Shown one piece after another: positions 56,576 through 64,000 of a stretch of DNA of 64,000 nucleotides (positions are counted from its first letter, which is position 1; the number at the start of each line of letters is the position of its first letter). The notes beneath the pieces were generated by a model. It saw only the letters and a program-made list of their open reading frames with translations, made no database searches and was not told where the DNA came from. The stretch lies in the NCBI RefSeq assembly GCF_964355755.1, contig NC_092672.1, positions 19,404,501 through 19,468,500 of the forward strand. Reading direction: 5' to 3'. The position numbers and the translations under genes were made by a program. This stretch comes from Antedon mediterranea. Lineage: Eukaryota; Echinodermata; Crinoidea; Comatulida; Antedonidae.

Positions 56576-57627
56576 CTAAATAAGACTTGATTAATAGATA
56601 TTATACATGTCACATTATATAGAATTATGATAATATATTTTGCAATTGTAAACTATTTTATAATACATATTTATTAACAAACTAGTGTACATTCACTTTT
56701 ACAGACAATTATTTACTAACATGCTAAATTAGTTCACAAAAAAGGCCTAACACAGCAATAGGTGGTGAAACCGTCACAAAAAGTTGTATACATCCCAGAT
56801 ACATCCTCACTCATGGCGGCGCCCTACCTACCTACATGGACAAGGAAAATCGCGGATTACTCATTCTTGTGAGTCGTCGACAGAGGTCGCACACGTGTGT
56901 GTACTACCATGGAGTAAAGAATAGGGGTACTACATGTGGTGGCACAAAAAAGTTTTCAGGAATCATGACTGTTAGTGTTGACATATTTTGAACTTTAGTT
57001 CCCGGTAATATTTTACATATTTTATGGTAAAGTTAAGCTATCAGTGACTTTTGTAAAGGATAACAATAGGCCATTCCAACAATACAGGTGCCTAAGCCTA
57101 CTAATAATAAGACAAGAATGATTTTAGCCTTAGGCTACTATAGTAAGCTGTGTAGTAAGTACTGTATGTAGGCTAAAGTTAAGTTCCCGATCCGGCCTCA
57201 CTATGGCCTAGCTAGCTGAGATTTAGGTACCTGTCTTTCTTACTGTAACAGCAGTCTATCACAGCTTTTCCGACTGGCGAGGTATGCAAGACTTGATAAT
57301 TTTAAGATTGAATGCCTACAACTTAAAGCAATAAATCTTGGTAGCAAAAATGATACTGTACATTAGTTACTATACAGTGAGTGCCGCAATTGTTTTGAAG
57401 TAATTAACCACTGATGGAAGGTATCCCATCCTAGTCCCATTGCAGGGCCGTAGCCAGGATCTGTCAAGGGGGGGTTCGAACACTAAATATTTTGGTCAAC
57501 CCCGCCCCTCCCCCTGGGGGTGGGGCCTGATGCGAAGCGAATTTTGTTAAATGACACCCCTAGATGGCCGGAAAAGACACTCTCGTGCAGCATGCTACCA
57601 ATGAGCAAAAAGATCGTACTTTCGGCC

Positions 57628-59290
57628 CTAAACCGTCTCGGCCAAAGTCAAGTCGGCCCCACGTCAAGTCGGCCCCAAGTCAAGTCGGCCTCAAGTCAAG
57701 TCGGCCTCAAGTCAATTCGGCCTCAAGTCAATTCGGCCTCACGTCAACTCGGCCTCAAGTCAACTCGGCCTAAAGTCAACTCGGCCAAAAACTAATCCGT
57801 CAACTCGGCCTTTAAAAAGTATGGAACGCAAAAAGTGCTAATATAGTAGTTCATTTATTACAATGGCAGGACGGTTAGGCCTACATAATAGACGAAATAA
57901 AACGGAAATTTCAATGTAAATTATAACACACTGGCTGATCGTTTTTCGTTTAATTGATAGGTAATTTTTATTTATATTGTTGGTTGGTTTGTCTCAGTAA
58001 GAACCCTCAGTAATGTGTTTGTTAGATCTATTTTGAGGATGTTCCCAGAAATAATCGCAAATATTCTTAGAAGGCCTATATATTATATAGATATTATTAG
58101 ATTAATACAGTAAAATAAAAATGGTTTTTTTTTTGTATATATTTTCTCTCAAATTATTAGCAATATGTCACGGTCAAAGTGAATAACTATATGTGACATT
58201 AAAATGGTATATTACAGCAACAAAATCTTTTCACACATTTATTGACGATGTCAATCAAACTACCGAAGAGATTATGGAAACAAATTCGGAATGTTCTGTC
58301 ATGTTAAATTTCTATTGCAATTGTGCGCTATTCAAATTGTTTTTATTACTTTTGTGATTTGATTATAATGAAGAATCCAATGAATACATTTATGGGAAAT
58401 TAATCTAAAACACACTAAGAAATCATCATGAATAAATGGTGTTTTTTTATTTTGTCAAGCATAAAAAATAATCTAAAACACACTGAAGAAATCATCATGA
58501 AAAAATGGCGTATTTTTATTTTGTCAAGCAAAAACTAAAACATATTGTTTGAGTCCAAAACAACGGAATTCCTAAACAACATAATATTGCCTTTGCATTC
58601 TCTTCTGTTTTTAAACACCCACCGCGCCCTGTATTGTTCAATAAAATTGATCACCTAAAGGGGCATTCCGCCGTTTTTTCAACGTGACGCGCGCCCGTTC
58701 ACCGTTGCGTTTTAAACATTCACACCTGTTCCGTTTTGTGACGTGACGTTAAAATAGCAGCCGTTTCTGGATGATTATCGGATGATAGTGAGGAAGAAAT
58801 TATTCTTTTTAGTTTAATTAAAGATGATATTACAAAACGGGACAAGATTCCCGATGATAGTATAACAACACACACCATGACAAATTCCATGAATCCATAA
58901 TTAAATACAATAAAATCACAATCACATCTCTATGGACTGTTATGGAAGCAAATTTCTCTCTTCCCATGGTGTACTGTATTAATTATGAATAATTATGAAG
59001 TACTAAACGAAATGAAAATAAAATCATATATAATCATTTATATTGAATTTTCCGTTGTATTTCGTCTATTATGGCATAACCGTACTATATCCTGCCATTA
59101 TAATATTAACTACTATATTAGCACTTTTTGCGTTTCATAGTTTTTAGAGGCCGAGTTGACGGATTAGTTTTTGGCCGAGTTGACTTGAGGCCGAGTTGAC
59201 GTGGGGCCGAGTTGATGTGGGGCCGAGGTGACGTGGGGCCGAGTTGACGTGGGGCCGACTTGACTTTGGCCGAGACGGTTGAGGGCCGAG
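57628..59290. repeat. Fold-back unit with inverted 14-15-bp minisatellites
   Basis: The left array (57628-57797) has about a dozen tcaa(g/c)tcggcc(t/c) units; the right array (59148-59290) is its inverted counterpart (ggccgagttgac). Beyond each array the arms continue inverted (aaaaagtgctaatatagtag versus ctactatattagcacttttt, and agacgaaataaaacgg versus ccgttgtatttcgtct), about 300 bp in all. Two direct about 75-bp repeats lie at 58395-58535. Confidence 0.75.
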
Positions 59291-60010
59291 TTGGATCGAA
59301 ACCTGTTTTTCCTCCTTCTCAAACACGTCGATAATTTAAAGGACGATAACTATTTGTTGCCGTATGTTAGATGCGCGTGCTCTGTGCGGAACCGCCGATT
59401 GTTTGATCATTTACTCCGTATTTTGTTTTGCGTTCAAGTTCAATGCGAACGTACATCTAGGAGCAGCCCCGAAAAAAGCACACTGGTTGAAGGCAAATGC
59501 TATTTGCTAGCTCTATCTATAATATTTATTTACAGCAATTTGTTGAGGAATATAAATATTTAAATAGGTGATATTGATACATTTTAGTACGTATCGGCTG
59601 GTGGTCTAGAAAAAAATAATCGGATGCCATAATGTGAACTACAGTACTTGATACCATAGATATTATAGTGTAAAATATTAATAGTCACTATCATCCTCTA
59701 TGATACATTATACTTCATAGTCACACATAAATAATGATGTAGGTCGGAAGGCTATATACTTTATGCATGCTGCCTGACTGCCAGTGATCTAAACAATTAT
59801 AGGTACGCAGTTGTCTGGCGGTGTCCTTTGTACGAATCGTTCGTGCCCCAGTTCGCTATGAGACGCGTCAATATCATGTTACATGCAGGGACCAAACATT
59901 TATTTTTCAGATTAAAATCGGCAATTCATTTGCAGCTTTTAGAAATTTAGGCCTACAGACACGTATCGCTAGTTGACCCTCATACAGAGAAGAAGGTTCA
60001 CGAACAAGTT
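59291..60010. other. Gene-free part of the composite element
   Basis: No similarity recognised; ends at G-rich tracts. Confidence 0.35.
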
Positions 60011-60231
60011 TACGAATTTTTCAATTTACAAACAACTTTTTGTACTGTGGGGCACGTATTTGGAGGATTTTTGGAGATGAGGGTGAGGTATTGGGCATGT
60101 CGGGGATGGGGGTTCGCAGTCTGTAAAGGGGGGGGGGGGGGGGGGGTTCGCTGTAAAGGGGGGTTTGCCCGAACCATAAAAACCCCCCCTGGCTACGGGC
60201 CTGCATTGCCTATGTTATTTTATGTTAAAAG

Positions 60232-60454
60232 TTTTAAAACATGAAACCAGGTCATTCCGTGTCTTAAATGTACGTTTTATGGTAATATGATAAAAAGAAA
60301 AAAAAACAATGCACTACTAAATTGATTAGAATCGATTATTTTTCACATTTTTAACCATTTAAAGCCAAAACAAGTTATCGCAATAGGATAAGATGAATGT
60401 AATTTGTGACCTTCTTAAATTAAATCTAAAAAACGTAGGGAATGGGACTTTAGA
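60232..60454. mobile_element. TIR element of the 40677 family, copy 2 (internally deleted)
   Basis: Shares ccaggtcattccgtgtctta, atcgcaataggat, ttcacatttttaaccattta and the right end ggaatgggacttta with 40677-41285, lacking its middle. Confidence 0.65.
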
Positions 60455-61470
60455 CAGACTTCCCCCATGATTGTATACTCCTTAAGTGGTGGTAAATATG
60501 CAACAGTATTCATAAAATGGTTTTGCAAAATGAGGACCAGTGAAAATACCACTACACCATGACATTTATATTAACTAAAAAGATTACTAAAAGTATTACA
60601 GTTACCTCTGACTTAATTAAAGTCTTCAGTCCATGTTGATCAGATTTTTGTAGATTTTGTATTTAGGTATGACCCACTATACGACAAGATTACATGGTTT
60701 TGTAAATATTTTGTTCTCTAATTTTTTTAATTCCACAATTTTTCCAGTCATCATCTTAATTTTGTAAAGCTCGGTTTAATACCTATAGCAGAGCATCATT
60801 TTTTACATTTTTTTCTTGAAGGTATTTTTATCATGAACACATTCTCTACGTTACCAAACTGTTCCAAGCCAAACACACACCATTATTTTAACAAACGACT
60901 GACACATAAAGTCTATGAGCGTAGTCAGCCTAGACGAGTACTAAGTCTTACCATTTGCCTCTTTTTTCATTTAAGGTAAAGATTAATAAGATAATAAATT
61001 AGTAACTTCTATCATAATTAATTATGGAAAACTACAGGGATATTGTAAATTAGAAATGTGAAGTATGAATATATCCACTGTGATGTAACACATACACATC
61101 TATCAGACACACACTGCAGAATAAGAGTAATTTTCAGAATAACAATTAATTAATAGTTCTAGATAGTCTTTCTCCTTTTTTGCTGAAGTAGGGAAGGCCA
61201 TTGCCCCTGTATCCCCCTCTTTTGATCCTGCATTTGCCCTCATGGTTTTTGAAGATTAAAAAAACCTTTAAAAACCTGTTGAAATACTGGCTGTTCTATT
61301 TAACTCAGTTCAACCTTGTTTTAACAATAGTCAATCTTTCAATTCATGATATTTTCTCACTACAACTCTAACATTCATTATTTGCATACAAATAAATTGC
61401 ATTAGTGCCAAGCCATAATAACATCAATTTCCATAGACAGCTGCCAATACTGTAAACTATTTTATTTTGC
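60455..61470. other. Gene-free stretch
   Basis: AT-rich, no coding similarity or clear repeat on either strand. Confidence 0.4.
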
Positions 61471-61471
61471 A

Positions 61472-61560
61472 GGTTCCTAACTGGGCAGCAGTGCCTCTTG
61501 TGGTTGTTACCTTGCCACAAAGGGCAGAAACAGGAAAGCATTGAAGAAGACTGCTCATAA
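61472..61560 (+). CDS. Possible terminal coding exon, unidentified
   Basis: After the acceptor ttttgcag the frame TTC CTA ACT GGG reads FLTGQQCLLWLLPCHKGQKQ then ESIEEDCS and TAA. The codon pattern and acidic tail look protein-like, but no upstream exon was identified and I recognise no family. It could be chance. Confidence 0.2.
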
Positions 61561-61799
61561 AAGTGCGCCAAACAGGAAATGTCAGACAACATAGTATGGT
61601 ATGTTTTTGCTATAGGCCTACAGTATAGCAATGATTTTCTATTGAAACTTGTTTAAATGGTACTTGTATGATTGATATTATGTCTATTAAGTTTCCATAT
61701 ACTACACTTAACAACAACTTGTGTTTTGTATTACAATTCCAAAGGAAATCATGTATAGGAGTTTTGTAAATGAATTGTAAGAATTCTAAAGTGAAATTC

Positions 61800-63345
61800 A
61801 ATAGAATACATGTGTATTGTGCTTCTATATTTAATAAGTGCACAGACCGTGGACACGTTTTTGTGATATCAAAGTTAGGTACTATTCATTGTGAATACTA
61901 TAATATAAATATACTCTAAAGAGTAGACAGTTGGTGCTATGAATTGATTGATTTCAGACAACTAGAAAGTCAGTCCAGTTATTGTGAATTACCAGCTTAT
62001 TCCAGTTTAGCCAATAATATGTAAGTTTGCAATGTAGATGTTATGTAAGTACAGTAAGAAATACAGTATATTGCTGGTTTTTTAGATCAATTTTATAAAT
62101 TTGATAAATATTAGTTTATAATTTTGATTATTAAGAGTAAGAGTTTTAAGGAAGAAGGAAGCTGAAATAAGCTGGTTGAGAATTGAAATGTTTGGATACA
62201 AGAGAAGAAAATTAAATGGGTTGTTACAACAGGATATGTCGTTTTTTTGTCACCAGTATGTAGATTTAGGAAGACACTTTAATATAGTCTAACTCTATTT
62301 CCTTTAACATAACATGTTTGATAGCCTGATAAGTTTAGTAGACTTGCAAAGAGTGGCCTACTGTATCTTTTAAGCTGCTTGGTCAGTTCTGTAGGTCTGT
62401 CAGTCTTTTAAACATGTAACAGGTTAGATCTGATATACCAATTGATTTCTGTAGGTCTGTCAGTCTTTTAAACATGTAACAGGTTAGAGCTGATATACCA
62501 ATTGATTCCTGTAGGTCTGTCAGTTTTTTAAACATGTAACAGGTTAGATCTGATACCAATTGATTTCTGTAGGTCTGTCAGTCTTTTAAACATGTAACAG
62601 GTTATATCTGATATACCAATTGATTCCTGTAGGTCTGTCAGTCTTTTAAACATGTAACAGGTTAGATCTGATATACCAATTGATTTCTGTAGGTCCGTCA
62701 GTCTTTTTTTATTATGATAACAGGTTAGATCTGATATACCAACAGATCTACAGAAATCAATTGGTATATTAGATCTAATGTGTTAAATGTTTAAAATACT
62801 AAAAGACCTACAGAAATCAATTAATGTACTAGATCTAATGTGTTAAGTGTTTTATTATTTTTTCTGTCTAAACTTGCAGTCCTCTAGTTACCATACTGAG
62901 AATTTTCCTCAAGTAGTAATTAAATTAAAATACTTGTTATTTTTTTGGCTAAAATAGCAATTATTTGCTAATAAAAACTGGGCTAAACTTGTTTCCCTTT
63001 AATACTTTTTAGGGGTTTTATAGAAATTTAATAACAGAATTCTAAAGGAAATTCCACAGAGTATTGTGAATTGTAAAAGTGCATAGACCATGCAAAAGTT
63101 GTTGTGATATCATAGCTAAAGTCAATAAGCATATTATGTGAATGAACACTAAATATGAAAATAGACTGTAAGGAGTGGTAGGCAGTTGGTGCTACAAATT
63201 GGTTGAATTTTGAGTTATCAAGATTTCTAGTCCAAGTTGAGTCCATAATTTGTCAGTTTGCACTGTAGTTCATATTAAAGCAAGAAATACTACCCTAACT
63301 ATTATCAGATTAATTTATTTACAAATCTGATTTGTAATTTACAGT
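61800..63345. repeat. Diverged direct duplication flanking a minisatellite
   Basis: About 61800-62130 and 63040-63345 share aagtgcacagacc/aagtgcatagacc, gtt(t)ttgtgatatcaaag-like, agacagttggtgctatgaat/aggcagttggtgctacaaat and gcaagaaatac-type blocks in the same order. Non-coding. Confidence 0.5.
62384..62835. repeat. 60-bp tandem repeat, about six units, then inverted units
   Basis: Direct units of ttctgtaggtctgtcagtct, then ttaaacatgtaacaggttag and atctgatataccaattgat. From about 62745 the orientation switches (agatctacagaaatcaattg, agacctacagaaatcaatta), giving a large inverted structure. Confidence 0.8.
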
Positions 63346-64000
63346 GTAGTATGGAAGGCTGCAATGAGTAGGTTTGAAAATAAACACTGAAATACTGGAT
63401 TTGGATCAGAGTGCAAACCATTTTTGTAAATGTAAATATTACACAATTGTGGGATGGTGTATGGGAGGGGCATGTGCTTTCACCCCTAATTAGGAATGTC
63501 AGAGCCTACAATCTGGGCAATCCCTAGGCTTTATTGTTTTTTTATCCAGTCATTATGCATACAGATTTACAAAGCCAATTAATTGGACAGAAAAATATGA
63601 GTCAAATGTAAAATTGTCATATTAAACATTTTTTTGAACGGCAACAGATTCTATGTAAAAGATGCCGAGATTGAATTCATTTTCTTAATTTATCTAATTT
63701 GTTTTTCTCTTTTGTTGGGGCAGCCCCCCTTTTATTGCACATATTATGATAAACAATATGATAAAAGTTATATCTATCTATCAATGGATATTTATGTTAT
63801 ACATTTTTTACTGCACTTTTAAATTTTGGCCTATAGGCCTATAACACACACAAATTCCTATTAGGGAGTGCATTAATTGTCTCTTTTATCATAATTAACC
63901 TTAAAATGCACATTTAATGTTTTTAAAGTTATATATATGCATTATTTTTACAAAACGTCAACAATTGCAGATCTAGTGTCTTTGACCAATATTAAAACCG
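63346..64000. other. Gene-free stretch to window end
   Basis: AT-rich, no coding similarity on either strand, apart from scattered taggcctat motifs near 63830. Confidence 0.4.

Larger units (their letters stand above)
57445..60201. mobile_element. Composite element with gggccgtagccagg ends
   Basis: Ends gggccgtagccagg (57445) and cctggctacgggcc (to 60201) are near-perfect inverted repeats, each followed inwards by a G-rich run and ggggttcg. They are flanked by tgca on both sides (57441-57444, 60202-60205). Inside is a nested fold-back unit (57628-59290). No transposase was recognised. Confidence 0.55.

Noticed and set aside
57520-57795. Open frames with repeated SRPQVNSAS-type units (also at 59144-59326)
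   Set aside because: Shadows of the 14-15-bp minisatellite in the fold-back element, not genes.
60021-60244. Open frames on both strands over the G-rich tract
   Set aside because: Low-complexity translation of poly-G/poly-C at the end of the composite element.

Overview
The window is animal nuclear DNA: AT-rich, intron-dense, with GT-AG splice sites, tRNA-derived SINE, LINE, Penelope-like, PIF/Harbinger and many MITE-like repeats. The frequent short motif taggcctac and the expanded death-fold/ROCO gene content suggest a marine invertebrate deuterostome, most likely an echinoderm (possibly a crinoid). That assignment is inference; no species-specific marker was seen. Coding exons were assembled by hand from splice sites, reading phase and family motifs.

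Layout. (1) 831-4892, minus strand: five exons of a ZDHHC21-like protein S-palmitoyltransferase. The 3' end is missing or unrecognised near the window edge. (2) 4893-7811: no gene seen; it holds a 0.4-kb tandem duplication. (3) 7812-25331, plus strand: 'ROCO-A', 19 exons that keep one frame for 1051 codons. They encode three ankyrin repeats, a tandem pair of death-effector-like (DED) helical domains, a complete ROC GTPase (P-loop, WDFGGQ, THLNG) and a COR region. Its introns hold a 145-bp tandem-repeat element, a 1.3-kb tandem duplication with a terminal palindrome, several MITEs and a Penelope/hammerhead remnant. (4) 25332-28900: a SINE directly after the ROCO-A stop codon and LINE fragments on both strands. 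(5) 28920-50872, plus strand: 'ROCO-B', 14 recognised exons in one frame for 989 codons. They encode a near-identical DED pair, a ROC remnant lacking the P-loop and G4 exons, COR, and three consecutive death domains (DD). A 14-kb intron carries a Penelope-like element with a nested TIR transposon, a decayed PIF/Harbinger transposase, further repeats and decayed copies of the DED cassette. (6) 50980-64000: mostly repeats, with a 25-copy 78-bp satellite (52848-54797), a decayed LINE, a 2.7-kb composite fold-back element (57445-60201), a 60-bp minisatellite, and only weak coding fragments (a possible GPCR TM7 exon and a possible terminal exon).

How the genes relate. The two ROCO units are tandem paralogues with matching exon borders and phases. 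Their architecture recalls DAPK1 (ankyrin-ROC-COR-death domain) without the kinase and with a DED pair inserted between ankyrin and ROC. Every death-fold exon is flanked by phase-1 introns, whereas most ROC-COR introns are phase 0, which fits shuffling of death-fold modules. Splice phases would also allow ROCO-A to be spliced directly into ROCO-B, so the two may be one very large gene. The DED-ROC-COR-DD combination is the most interesting system in the window and plausibly belongs to innate immune or cell-death signalling. That role is inferred from the domains only.
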